This document shows, in pieces, positions 18,762 to 27,178 of a stretch of DNA of 64,000 nt (position 1 is its first letter; the number at the start of each line of letters is the position of its first letter). Source of the stretch: SPCO01 sp964579825 (GTDB lineage: Bacteria; Chloroflexota; Limnocylindria; Limnocylindrales; CSP1-4); NCBI GenBank assembly GCA_964579825.1, contig CAZOHT010000008.1, positions 1 to 64,000 of the forward strand, written 5' to 3'. A model generated the notes under the pieces. The model was given only the letters and a program-made list of their open reading frames with translations. It did no database searches and was not told the DNA's origin. The position numbers and the translations under genes are program-made.

Positions 18762-19322
18762 CTAGTAGACGGAGACCGTCACCGTCGTCGTGCCGGACCA
18801 GGAGGCACAGCCACAGATCGCGAAGAAGTCCGGGCGATAGAGGTCCACGATCCGATCCGTCCGCTGCGGCCCGTAGTCGCTCACGACGCGCTCGATGCAG
18901 CCGCCGGCTCCACAGATGACCACGATGGTGCCGCGCGGCAGGCGCATCGCCGTCGTGCCGTGGTCGTAGAACGTCGCCGCGCCCGTGAGGGTGTACTTCG
19001 GTGGCTTCTGGGCGCTCCCGGCGCCCGGTTCGGGCTGGTCCACGGCGTGGCGCTTGGTCGGGCCCGTGAAGTCCGGCTCGGTCCCCGGCTCGATGAAGAC
19101 GTCCGCATGGGTCACCGCCCCGTCCGAGCGGAAGGCGTCGTCGAGCGGTCCGATCGCCAGGGCGGACCGAGTGCCGTTCGCGGGGTCAGGGAGCGACTGG
19201 AATGCGCTGACCGGGAGCGGCTCCACCGAGCTGGGGGCTCGTGAACCGGCGAGGCCGGGAAGCGCGACCAGGGCGAGGGCGGCGATGAGCACCGACCCTA
19301 CGACCAACCTGCTGGGTCGCAC
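18762..19322 (-). CDS. Secreted RlpA-like double-psi beta-barrel protein
   Basis: 186 residues with an N-terminal signal peptide (VVGSVLIAALALVALPGLAGS). The C-terminal ~75 residues form a double-psi beta-barrel: YTLTGAATFYDHGTTAMRLPRGT, then VERVVSDYGPQ-like and RIVDLYRPDFF segments. These match the RlpA/expansin-like DPBB pattern (G-x-A-T-x-Y, RGT, V-x-D-Y-G-P, R-I-[VI]-D-L). Two cysteine pairs (ICGAGGC, ICGC) could form disulfides. RlpA-type proteins act on peptidoglycan or septal cell wall; enzymatic activity here is not shown. GTG start at 19322. Confidence 0.78.
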   Translation of the reverse strand: MRPSRLVVGSVLIAALALVALPGLAGSRAPSSVEPLPVSAFQSLPDPANGTRSALAIGPLDDAFRSDGAVTHADVFIEPGTEPDFTGPTKRHAVDQPEPGAGSAQKPPKYTLTGAATFYDHGTTAMRLPRGTIVVICGAGGCIERVVSDYGPQRTDRIVDLYRPDFFAICGCASWSGTTTVTVSVY

Positions 19323-19425
19323 GATAGGCGCTGAATGCTAGTACGCAGTGCCCCGCTCTGCACGCCACTGTCGCGCGCTGCAGGCCGGGACGGGCCGCCA
19401 GGAGGACGGCCACGAGGCCCTCCGC

Positions 19426-21213
19426 TCAGCGGACGACCACGACCTCCTGGCCGGGGGCGCTCTCGATGGTGCCCACGCCGTCCGCGGTCCACGCGACGAT
19501 CTGGACGCGACTGCCCTCGCCATCCTGGCTCGGCGGGGTCGCCCACGCCAGCCGCCCGTTCTCGATGGAGAAGCCGGGCAGCGCCGGGACGTCCTGCGGG
19601 CCGGCCTCGGGTCGGTCGATCTCGCCGGTCTCGGCGTCGATGTGGAGGAGGCTCAGTCGTCCGACCGTCGGGTCGGTCACGTCGGCCAGCCACACGGCCA
19701 GCCACGTGCCGCTCTCGTCCCAGCGAACCGTGAAGTCGGCGAACGGACCGCTGCCGGCGGCTGAACCGGTCGGAACGATCTCGCCGGCGTCAGGCGACCA
19801 ATCGGTCACGACCAGTCCACCGACGGACGGGATGACCGTCGTGCCGTCCGCACTGACGCTGACAGAACCCTTCCAGACGACCGCCCGGTCGCCGGTCGGC
19901 GCGACGGCCGGTCGCCAGCCCCGGATCGCGAGCGCGGTCTCGACGCCGGTCGTGGGGTCGATCGCGAAGGTGACGGGGTCGACGTCCGGAGCCGGGGAGG
20001 CGAGCCCATCGACGATCGGCCCGACGGCCGGGTTCGGTCGGCTGCCGATGACGAGACCGCCCGCCCACGAAGCGAATGTGCTGCGATGATCCGTCGTCAC
20101 GGCCTGCGCCCGGGCATCGCCGACGCGCCACAGGTAGATGTCGGGACCGGCCGAGCCGTCCGCGGGTCGAGCGGTGAAGGCGAACCACGCGCCATCCACG
20201 GAGAACGCCGCGGAGTCGCCGACGACGGTCACGTCGCTGACGATCGCGAGGGCGGCTGCGGTCGGTGCCGGAGTCAGCTCGGGGCTGGCCGTCGGGGCCG
20301 TGGTCGGCGTCGGGGTCGGGCTGGGCGGTTCGGACGGCGGCACGCTCGACGGATCGGGTGATCCCGTCGGCTTGGGGCTCGCGGTCGCGACCGGGGTCGA
20401 CGTCGGGGCCGGCGTGTCGGTCGGGGCCGGCGTCGGCGTGGCGTCCGGATCGCCGGGAAGCGCCACGACGAAGACGTCGTTGCCACCCGAACCATCCGCT
20501 CCGACCACGACGGCCTGACCGGTGGACGGCGACGTGATGATCGACTTCGGGGACGAGGCGAGCGCGACCTGTCGGCCCGTGCCGTTGTCGAGCGCCGCGC
20601 ACTCCGCCTGATCGGCCTGGGCGCAGACCTGGTCGACCGTTGCGATGTTGTACGCGTACGACCCATCCGCACCGACATCGAACCAGCCGACCTTGCCGGC
20701 GTTCACGGTCATGGGCGTGGCGCCCGGGATGACCGCGACGTCCGTGGCCGTCGGCGGGGTGATGACGGCCACGCCCGATCCATCCAGCCCGTGCGTGGTC
20801 CCCGCCGGGACGTCCAGCCAGCCACCCTGGAGGAAGGAGGTGCCCACCACGAGACCGACCACGGCGATCCCGGCGACTGCCGTCCACTGTGCGAGCGGCG
20901 ACGACCGCCGCGCGCCGGTCGTGGCCCGCCGGTGACCGGCCGCCTCCTGCTCGATCGCGGCGGACGTTCGCGCCCACAGGTCGCGCGGCGGTACGGGTGG
21001 GTCGTCACGCAGCGCGCGCAGGGCCAGGCGATCGGATTCGTAGCCCTGCGCCGCGGTCGTGCACGGTTCGCAGCCGGCGAGGTGTTCGTCGAGCCAGGTG
21101 GCCTCGGCCAGGCCAAGCGGGCCGTCGAGTCGCTCGGCGGCGCGGGCCTTCGCCCGGTCGTGGGGCGTCGCCCAGTGGTCCGGGCGGCGACGGACGTGGC
21201 CGAGGCGGCTCAC
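19426..21213 (-). CDS. Anti-sigma factor with extracytoplasmic beta-propeller-like domain
   Basis: 595 residues. The cytoplasmic N-terminus has an anti-sigma zinc-finger pattern WLDEHLAGCEPCTTA (H-xxx-C-xx-C, about residues 41-55). A single transmembrane helix follows (TAVAGIAVVGLVVGTSF, about 109-126). The exterior part contains a Pro/Thr/Ser linker at about 255-320 and repeated beta-rich blades (e.g. SVDGAWFAFTARP, GPDIYLWRVGD, RWDESGTWLAVWLAD) resembling a TolB/WD40-like propeller. It should bind the adjacent ECF sigma factor and release it in response to an external signal. GTG at 21213 overlaps the sigma-gene stop (GTGA). Confidence 0.82.
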   Translation of the reverse strand: MSRLGHVRRRPDHWATPHDRAKARAAERLDGPLGLAEATWLDEHLAGCEPCTTAAQGYESDRLALRALRDDPPVPPRDLWARTSAAIEQEAAGHRRATTGARRSSPLAQWTAVAGIAVVGLVVGTSFLQGGWLDVPAGTTHGLDGSGVAVITPPTATDVAVIPGATPMTVNAGKVGWFDVGADGSYAYNIATVDQVCAQADQAECAALDNGTGRQVALASSPKSIITSPSTGQAVVVGADGSGGNDVFVVALPGDPDATPTPAPTDTPAPTSTPVATASPKPTGSPDPSSVPPSEPPSPTPTPTTAPTASPELTPAPTAAALAIVSDVTVVGDSAAFSVDGAWFAFTARPADGSAGPDIYLWRVGDARAQAVTTDHRSTFASWAGGLVIGSRPNPAVGPIVDGLASPAPDVDPVTFAIDPTTGVETALAIRGWRPAVAPTGDRAVVWKGSVSVSADGTTVIPSVGGLVVTDWSPDAGEIVPTGSAAGSGPFADFTVRWDESGTWLAVWLADVTDPTVGRLSLLHIDAETGEIDRPEAGPQDVPALPGFSIENGRLAWATPPSQDGEGSRVQIVAWTADGVGTIESAPGQEVVVVR

Positions 21214-21896
21214 GATCGGCGCTCCATGGATCCACCGTGCCGTGTGCCTGTCGCCGCATCGGCGGCGGCATCCGCGGCCGCATCGGCGGCGGCCTCCGCG
21301 GCGCGTTCGATCGCCAGCGCCTGGCGCAGGCTCTCTCGGGCTCGAGTCAGCAGGGCGCGGGCGGCGACATGGCTCACACCCAGCGCGGCGGCGAGTTCGA
21401 CGCCGGTCAGGTCGTGGACCTCGGCGAGCAGCAACGCGGCACGCTGGCGCTCCGGCATCTTGGAGAGCGCTCGTTGCATGTCGCCCGAAAGGTTCGCGTC
21501 CATGACCAGGTGCTCGGCCGACGGCGCGGCGCCGCGCGACTCACCGGTCCACGGGAAGAAGCGGACGATCTTGCGGCGCCGGATCTCGTCGAGGGCCACG
21601 CGATGGGCGATCTGGTACAGCCAGGCCCGGGCGTTCTCGGGCTTCTCGAGCGTGTCGTAGTTCCTGTACGCCTTGATGAAGGCGTCCTGGGTCATGTCGG
21701 CGGCGACCTCCGGGTCCCGCATCATCCGCAGGAGATAGGCGAAGATCTCACGCTCGTGCTTGGCGAACAGGGTCTCTACGAACGCGGCCGCCTCATCGCG
21801 ATCCCAGGTGCTACTCACCGGACGCAGCCCGCGGGGCGTGGAGCGGACGGCGGGAAGGGACCGGCTGAGGTCTGCGAAGGATCGGTCGACGGCCAC
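21210..21896 (-). CDS. ECF-type RNA polymerase sigma factor
   Basis: About 228 residues from GTG 21896 (SD GGAG at 6 nt), or 202 from GTG 21818, where family homology begins. Region 2: LFAKHEREIFAYLLRMMRDPEVAADMTQDAFIKAYRN, with the region 2.2 'D-[MV]-[TV]-Q-[DE]-[AV]-F' core; then ARAWLYQIAHRVALDEIRRRK (2.3/2.4). Region 4: ALSKMPERQRAALLLAEVHDLTGVELAAALGVSHVAARALLTRARESLRQAL, an HTH. The C-terminus is an unusual Ala-Asp repeat (AAADAAADAAADAAT). Coupled to the anti-sigma gene. Confidence 0.93.
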   Translation of the reverse strand: MAVDRSFADLSRSLPAVRSTPRGLRPVSSTWDRDEAAAFVETLFAKHEREIFAYLLRMMRDPEVAADMTQDAFIKAYRNYDTLEKPENARAWLYQIAHRVALDEIRRRKIVRFFPWTGESRGAAPSAEHLVMDANLSGDMQRALSKMPERQRAALLLAEVHDLTGVELAAALGVSHVAARALLTRARESLRQALAIERAAEAAADAAADAAADAATGTRHGGSMERRS

Positions 21897-22014
21897 GAGG
21901 ACTCCGGACGGGCTGGGACGTGGGGCGCGAACGATGGGCAGCGCGCACTCGATGGCCCAAAGACGCCGGACCCCTGGTTCGTGTGACGCCGTCCCCCGAC
22001 GCCGGCGACCGCGG

Positions 22015-23013
22015 TCATCCGGTCCCGCCCAGCGCTCCGTTCGTCCGTCCAAGGAGTTCCTCCACGGCGTCTTCCGGCGAGACGGGATTCACCGGCAGGC
22101 CGGTTCCCAGCTCGAGCCCGGCGATCTCACGCAAGCGCGGGTGGATCTCCCAGTGCCAGTGGTAGGTGGCGTCCACGCGCTCCTTGAGCGGGGCGGTGTG
22201 GAGGACGAGGTTGTACGGCGGTCCGTCGAGGCTCGCCGCGAGCCGACTCAGGACCTGGCGGAGGGCCTCCGCGGTCGCCGCGACGTCGACGGTCGTCGCG
22301 AGCCCGAAGTCCGCCTCGTGCCGACGCGGCACGATCCACGTCTCGAAGGACGAACGCGAGGCGTACGGGGCGAACGCGACGCTCGATGCGTCCTCCCAGA
22401 CCAGCCGGTCCGGTCGTCGCGACTCCTCGCGGACCAGCCGGCAGAACGGGCACTCCCCTTCCCGGATGACGAAGCGAGCCGCCCCACCGAGTTCCTCGGC
22501 GATCCGGTGCGGGATCTGGGGCAGGTCGTACAGGTCGAGGCACAGGTGGTTCGTCCGCGCGCCGGCCTGGACGCCCCAGTTCTGGACGACCTGCAGGTAG
22601 TCGGTCTGGCCGACCGCGCGGGCGTCCACGAGGGCATCGCGAGCGCCCGTCAGGAGCTGCTCGATCAGGTCGTTACCGACCGCATGCAGCGCTCGATGCT
22701 CGTTGGGCGGCGCCACGACCGTTCGCCACGATCCCGTCTCGCGCGCATGGGACATGGCGACCTGGGCGATGCCGCGATCCAGCTCGCGCGCGTCGTCACC
22801 GGTACCCACGACGTGGAACGCGAAGTCCCGGAGCGTCCGGATCCGCACGCCGTCGCCGTCGGGCGTCGTGCAGTTCGCGCAGCCGAACAGGTGATCGTCG
22901 ATCGGTTCGGCCGCGCGGGCGAACCGGTCCCGGTGGAACGCGCGATCCACCATCGTCGCGACCCACCAGCCCGTGATCGGATCCTTTCGCAACTCGAACA
23001 GCCCGGTCGCCAT
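22015..23013 (-). CDS. GalT-like HIT-superfamily protein with altered active site
   Basis: 332 residues, length and fold of galactose-1-phosphate uridylyltransferase. Zinc-type ligands remain: CANC (Cys45, Cys48), a His in PPNEHRALH, and His156. The expected nucleophile motif HPHxQ is replaced by His156-Leu-Cys158-Leu-Asp160 in NHLCLDLYDLP, so the catalytic second His is absent. The second half keeps CPFC (Cys188, Cys191) and YHWHWEIHPRL (His285, His287, His291), matching the second-domain H-x-H of GalT. It may therefore use another active site or another nucleotidyl reaction. It lies 4 bp downstream of lipB. No other Leloir genes are adjacent, though an aldose epimerase is 3 kb away. Confidence 0.8.
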   Translation of the reverse strand: MATGLFELRKDPITGWWVATMVDRAFHRDRFARAAEPIDDHLFGCANCTTPDGDGVRIRTLRDFAFHVVGTGDDARELDRGIAQVAMSHARETGSWRTVVAPPNEHRALHAVGNDLIEQLLTGARDALVDARAVGQTDYLQVVQNWGVQAGARTNHLCLDLYDLPQIPHRIAEELGGAARFVIREGECPFCRLVREESRRPDRLVWEDASSVAFAPYASRSSFETWIVPRRHEADFGLATTVDVAATAEALRQVLSRLAASLDGPPYNLVLHTAPLKERVDATYHWHWEIHPRLREIAGLELGTGLPVNPVSPEDAVEELLGRTNGALGGTG

Positions 23014-23017
23014 CTGG

Positions 23018-23770
23018 TCAGGCCTCCGGCCAGGCGAGATTCGCGCCGATCGCGGCCGCGAACGCGGGAGCGAACGCGCGGGCGGCTCGCTCGACCGAGG
23101 CGGTGGACGGTGGCGGCAACGTGGCGCCTGGCTCGGCCCGTTCGGCATCGATGGAGGTGGAGGCGACACCGGGCATCCCGCACGGATCGATCAGGTCGAA
23201 GTCGGCCAGAGCGACGCTCACGTTGAGGGCGATGCCGTGGTACGTCACCCCGCGCTCCACGCGCAACCCCAGCGCCCCGATCTTGCGGGGGGCGTGACCG
23301 TCGGGGTCGCACCAGCAGCCCGGGTGACCATCGCGTCGCGCTGCGTCCACCTCGAGCGCGGCACACGTCTGCGCCAGCGCGGTCTCGAGTGCGCGGACCA
23401 GGGGCCGAAGCAGCAGGCCGCGATCGGCGATGGCGAGGATCGGATAGGCCACCAGTTGGCCGGGACCGTGGTAGGTGACCTCGCCGCCGCGCTCGACGCG
23501 GTGGACGACGATCCCGCGCCGTTCGAGCTCATCCGGGGTCGCGAGGATGTGAGACGGGTCCGAGTGCCGGCCGAGGGTCAGGACCGGCGGATGCTCCAGC
23601 AGGAGCAGCTGATCGGGGATCTCGCGGTTCGCGCGCGCCGTCACGAGGCGCTTCTGGAGGGCATGCGCCGCCTCGTACCCGACGCGTCCGAGCCAGCGCG
23701 CCTCGATCCCGCCGACGGGCGCGTCGACGTTCGGCCCCGGGGTGAGCAGGCTGGCCTCCACGAGGGTCAC
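23018..23770 (-). CDS. lipB: Octanoyl-[ACP]:protein N-octanoyltransferase
   Basis: 250 residues. Transfers octanoyl from acyl carrier protein to the lipoyl domains of 2-oxoacid dehydrogenases and GcvH. The motifs are LLLLEHPPVLTLGRHS, RGGEVTYHGPGQLVAYPI (residues 94-111), the catalytic Lys163 in PRKIGALGLR, and Cys197 in DPCGMPG, which forms the acyl-thioester. A short Cys-rich insertion (GCWCDPDGHAP, about 151-161) just before the lysine is less usual. No lipA is in the window. Confidence 0.94.
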   Translation of the reverse strand: MTLVEASLLTPGPNVDAPVGGIEARWLGRVGYEAAHALQKRLVTARANREIPDQLLLLEHPPVLTLGRHSDPSHILATPDELERRGIVVHRVERGGEVTYHGPGQLVAYPILAIADRGLLLRPLVRALETALAQTCAALEVDAARRDGHPGCWCDPDGHAPRKIGALGLRVERGVTYHGIALNVSVALADFDLIDPCGMPGVASTSIDAERAEPGATLPPPSTASVERAARAFAPAFAAAIGANLAWPEA

Positions 23771-23818
23771 GATAGCAGGGCGGCCTCATCCGGCCCGCCA
23801 CGGAGTGCCCCCGGACGG

Positions 23819-24868
23819 TCAGGTCATGCCGGCGCCCAGTCCCAGGATGCCGATCGCCGCGAGACTGCCCAGGCCGACGATGACCGCCACGCTGAGTCCG
23901 ACCGCCAGCGGGCGCCAGCTCGTCTCGCGGAGTTCGCGAAACCGGGTGGACGCCCCGATCCCGGCAAGGGCCACGAGGACGAAGGCACGAGCGACCGTGT
24001 CGAGCGCGGCCGCCACGTCCGGACCGATGACCCCGATCGAGCGCAGCGCCGCCAGGGCCAGGAACCCGAGGACGAACGGCGGGAACGCGCGACGAAGACT
24101 CGGGCGTGTCCGCGGCGCCGTCGGGTCGTCCGGATCGCCGTACGTCGTCCAGCCCCAGGCGATGAGCATGAGCAAAGGCGCCATCAGGGCGTTGCGGATG
24201 AGCTTCACGACCGTCGCGACGTCGAGCGCCTCCGGTCCGTAGGCGGCCCCGGCCGCGACCACCTGGCTCGTATCGTGGACGGCGACGCCGGCCCATAGGC
24301 CGAACGAGCCCTGGGACAGGCCGACCAGATGCCCGATGGCCGGATAGAGGAGGACGGCCAGGGTCCCGAACAGGGTGATCGTGGCCACCGCATAGGCGAC
24401 CTCGCGCGGCCGGGCGCCGATGACCGGTGCCGTGGCCACGATCGCCGTGTTCCCGCACACGGCCGAACCGACCGCGAGCAGGACCCCCAGTCGATGCTCC
24501 ACCCTGACCAGGCGCGCGAGCAGGAGGACGAGCGCGAACGAGGCGGCCATCGTGACCACGATCGTCCCGAGCGCCGGGCCGCCGATCCGCACGATCTCCC
24601 CAAGACTGAGTCGGGCCCCCAGCAGGACGATCCCGGCCCGCAGCACCGGGCCCGCGGCGAACGCGATCCCGGGCGCGAAGGGGGCGAGTCGGACCGGACC
24701 GGCGAGGGCCGCGACGATGGCCCCGATGACGAGGGCGATCGTGACTTCCGCGACGATCGAGGGGATGAGCGTCGTGGACGCACGCGCGACCGCCCCGATG
24801 GCGATGACCAGCAGGAGGCCGGGGGCCAGCCGGCGGACGGAGGCGAGGATGCCGGTCCGGCCGTTCAG
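23819..24868 (-). CDS. YeiH-family (UPF0324) transporter, apparent CTG start
   Basis: 349 residues from CTG 24868. About ten hydrophobic segments with family signatures: LRAGIVLLGARLSLGEIVRIG, 'GSAVCGNTAIVATAPVIGA', VAVHDTSQVVAAGAAYG and 'KLIRNALMAPLLML'. The family comprises putative sulfur-compound exporters. No ATG, GTG or TTG exists in frame between 24868 and the true N-terminus. The only conventional upstream start (ATG 25081) would add 71 residues translated inside the preceding gene. CTG 24868-24866 overlaps that gene's TGA as CTGA, the same 4-bp coupling seen throughout this window, and gives the usual family length. Confidence 0.85.
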   Translation of the reverse strand: MNGRTGILASVRRLAPGLLLVIAIGAVARASTTLIPSIVAEVTIALVIGAIVAALAGPVRLAPFAPGIAFAAGPVLRAGIVLLGARLSLGEIVRIGGPALGTIVVTMAASFALVLLLARLVRVEHRLGVLLAVGSAVCGNTAIVATAPVIGARPREVAYAVATITLFGTLAVLLYPAIGHLVGLSQGSFGLWAGVAVHDTSQVVAAGAAYGPEALDVATVVKLIRNALMAPLLMLIAWGWTTYGDPDDPTAPRTRPSLRRAFPPFVLGFLALAALRSIGVIGPDVAAALDTVARAFVLVALAGIGASTRFRELRETSWRPLAVGLSVAVIVGLGSLAAIGILGLGAGMT

Positions 24869-25350
24869 GAAGTGGCGAAGCCGGGAGCGAACCGAGGGGC
24901 CGGCGGCGCGTCGTACGGCTCGAAGGTGAAGGTCCCGCCGGCGCGCTTGGTCACCCGATGGAATTCGAGGTCGTAGCGCGCATACATCTCGAGCGCGAGC
25001 GCCGCGGCCTCGGCGTGGCGCGGTCGGCCGGCCGCCGCCCGCGCCGCGGCGCGATCCGACCACAGGCAGAACGACATGCACGACCCGTCGCTGGACGTGG
25101 GGCCCTTGAAGTAATGGACGAACCCGTCGGCGCTCATGGCTTCCTCGTGCGCCCAGTCGTCGTAGAGGCAGAGTCGGGCTTCATCGGCGTCGGGACGACG
25201 GACGGATCGGAACGCGACCATGTACCACTGGCCGGCGTCGACCTCGTCCAGGCAGGCCGACCAGGTGAACGCCTGGTCCACCGGCAGCGTCGCGTACCGG
25301 TCGGAGACCGGCTCGAGTCGCTCGAATGCGGAGCGTGGCTGAGCGTCCAT
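24865..25350 (-). CDS. Uncharacterised 161-residue protein
   Basis: No signal peptide or membrane helix. It is rich in aromatic residues with a beta-strand pattern (GQWYMVAFRSVRRPDADEARLCLYDDWAHEEAM, CMSFCLWSDRAAARAAAG, YARYDLEFHRVTKRAGGTFTFEPYDAPP). The 'MSFCLWSDRAAA...RHAEAAALA...MYARYDLEFHRV' segment resembles small proteins sometimes found beside transporters, but I cannot assign a family. The ATG at 25350 is followed closely by coding character. The stop overlaps the presumed CTG start of the YeiH-like gene, so the two are likely co-translated. Confidence 0.7.
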   Translation of the reverse strand: MDAQPRSAFERLEPVSDRYATLPVDQAFTWSACLDEVDAGQWYMVAFRSVRRPDADEARLCLYDDWAHEEAMSADGFVHYFKGPTSSDGSCMSFCLWSDRAAARAAAGRPRHAEAAALALEMYARYDLEFHRVTKRAGGTFTFEPYDAPPAPRFAPGFATS

Positions 25351-25433
25351 CGGGCTGGAGCATAGGGCATCACGCGACGGATTACCACTTCATGAGACAG
25401 ATGTCAGCCAGATGATGAGAGATTGGTCACCCG

Positions 25434-26213
25434 TCACGGGGATCGATCCTCGGCCAGGGCGGCGTTGAGGGTGCTTGCCGCCTCATGGATCGCCCGAGCC
25501 GCCCGTGCCTGCCAGGCCGCGTCGCAGCGCGACTCGGGTCCGACGACGGCGATCGCCCCGACGATGCCGTCCTCCCGGAAGACCGGCGCAGCCAGCGCGA
25601 CGGTCCCGCGGATCCGCTCACCGTGGCTGGTGGCGAGGCCGGTCAGGACGATGTCTCCGAGACTCGCGCGGAGGCCGTCCTCATCGAGGGTGGCCGGCGT
25701 CAGCGGGTCCAGGTCGCCGAGCAGGACTTCGGCCAGGATCTCGGGTGGCGCGAAGGCCAGCAATACGCGAGCCGGTGCTCCGGCGTGGAGTGGGCTCATC
25801 GAACCCACTTCGTAGGTCGCGCGGAGTGGCTCGTGCGTCTCGATGGCGTGGATGCAGACGGACGCCAGACCGATCCGGCGGACGACGATGGCGGTCTCCC
25901 CGGTCTCGGCCACGATGCGACGGAGGACCGGGTCGGCGTGGGCGATCAACCGTTGGCTGCTGACGTTCGCCCCGGTCCCGATGAGCAGCTTCGGCCCGAG
26001 GCGGAACGTGCCACCGGTCCGGTCGACGAACCCGAACTCGACGAGCGTCCGGAGGTATCGATAGACGGTCGATACGGGCATGTCCAACGCGGCGGCGAGC
26101 TCGTCCGCGCGGACCTCGCCGCGATCGGAGACCGCCAGGAGCAAGCGCAGGCCGCGGGCGAAGGACGTGTCCTCCGCCGCCTCCTCGGGCGGGCGGTCCC
26201 TGGCGGTCGTCAT
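25434..26213 (-). CDS. IclR-family transcriptional regulator
   Basis: 259 residues. The N-terminal winged HTH is 'FARGLRLLLAVSDRGEVRADELAAALDMPVSTVYRYLRTLVEFGFVDR' (about residues 18-65), followed by the C-terminal IclR effector domain. That includes 'GETAIVVRRIGLASVCIHAIE', PLHAGAPARVLLAF and AAPVFREDGIVGAIAVVGP. Such regulators bind small carboxylates or sugar derivatives. It is divergent from the aldose-epimerase gene with a 106-bp intergenic region, so it may control that gene and itself. The ATG at 26213 is the first in-frame start before the HTH. Confidence 0.9.
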   Translation of the reverse strand: MTTARDRPPEEAAEDTSFARGLRLLLAVSDRGEVRADELAAALDMPVSTVYRYLRTLVEFGFVDRTGGTFRLGPKLLIGTGANVSSQRLIAHADPVLRRIVAETGETAIVVRRIGLASVCIHAIETHEPLRATYEVGSMSPLHAGAPARVLLAFAPPEILAEVLLGDLDPLTPATLDEDGLRASLGDIVLTGLATSHGERIRGTVALAAPVFREDGIVGAIAVVGPESRCDAAWQARAARAIHEAASTLNAALAEDRSP

Positions 26214-26319
26214 CGGGGGCGACCAAGGGCTGGGGCGGCGTTCGGCATGGCAGGGCCGAGATGGTACACCGAGGGTGAGCCGCGCCGGCGCAGGGCGATG
26301 CCGTACCCTTCGGCCTGCC

Positions 26320-27156
26320 ATGCCGCTCCCCCTCGCCCCGCTCGTGCTCGAGTCCGCCACGGCACGCCTGGTGGTCGACCCAGCCGCTGGCGGACGGATG
26401 ACCTCGCTCATCGTCCACGGCGAGGAGTTGCTGGTGACCGAGGGGTACGGGCCGATCATGTGGGGCTGCTACCCGATGGCGCCGTACGCCGGCCGGATCC
26501 GCGATGGCCGGTTCTCGTTCGCCGGACGAGACGTGTCGCTGCCACTGACGATGCCGCCGCACGCCATCCACGGCACCGTCCTGGACCGCGCCTGGACGGT
26601 CGAGCCGGATGGCCGAGGCGGTGGCGAAGGCCGCCTCGCGATCGACCTCGGGGCCGACTGGCCCTTCGCCGGTCGGCTGTCGCAGCGGTTCGTGGTCGGG
26701 CGCGGCGGCCTCAAGGTCTCGATGACACTGGACGCGGACGAGCCGATGCCGGCGACGATCGGCTGGCACCCGTGGTTCCGCCGCTCGCTGATCGGGACGG
26801 CGGATCGACCGAGGCCGGCGTCCGAACCGGCTCGTCTGCAGTTCGAACCTGGCCGGATGTACGAGCGTGGGCCCGACGCCATCCCGACCGGTCGGCTGAT
26901 CTCGCCGACGGCCGGCCCGTGGGACGACTGCTTCACGGGAGTCGCGACGGCGCCGCGACTCGTCTGGCCGGATCGGTTCGCGCTGGAGGTCGCATCGACG
27001 TGCGACCACTGGGTCGTCTACACGGAGCCGGAGCACGCCATCTGCGTCGAGCCGCAGACCGGGCCACCCGACGCGGTCCACCTGGCGCCGCGTGTCGTCA
27101 ACCCGGGCGAACCGCTGTCGGCGTCGATGACCTGGCACTGGTGGCCCCTGGGCTGA
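26320..27156 (+). CDS. Aldose 1-epimerase family protein
   Basis: 278 residues, GalM-like beta-sandwich. The active-site pattern includes MAPYAGRIRDGRFSF (the sugar-binding Arg of the N-P/A-x-x-GR motif), PPHAIHG with the catalytic-type His residues, TIGWHPWFRR, and the late acidic AICVEPQTGPPDA with the catalytic Glu. It interconverts alpha and beta anomers of aldoses or related sugars. Substrate specificity is not visible. Convergent with the VIT1-like gene (22 bp between stops) and divergent from the IclR regulator. Confidence 0.88.
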   Translation: MPLPLAPLVLESATARLVVDPAAGGRMTSLIVHGEELLVTEGYGPIMWGCYPMAPYAGRIRDGRFSFAGRDVSLPLTMPPHAIHGTVLDRAWTVEPDGRGGGEGRLAIDLGADWPFAGRLSQRFVVGRGGLKVSMTLDADEPMPATIGWHPWFRRSLIGTADRPRPASEPARLQFEPGRMYERGPDAIPTGRLISPTAGPWDDCFTGVATAPRLVWPDRFALEVASTCDHWVVYTEPEHAICVEPQTGPPDAVHLAPRVVNPGEPLSASMTWHWWPLG

Positions 27157-27178
27157 ACCGCTCGAGGCCGCGAGTCCC

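Noticed and set aside
21896..22014. ECF autoregulated promoter (GAACC...CGTC) ahead of the sigma gene
   Set aside because: The spacing between the two blocks is only about 10 bp, too short for the usual ECF promoter.
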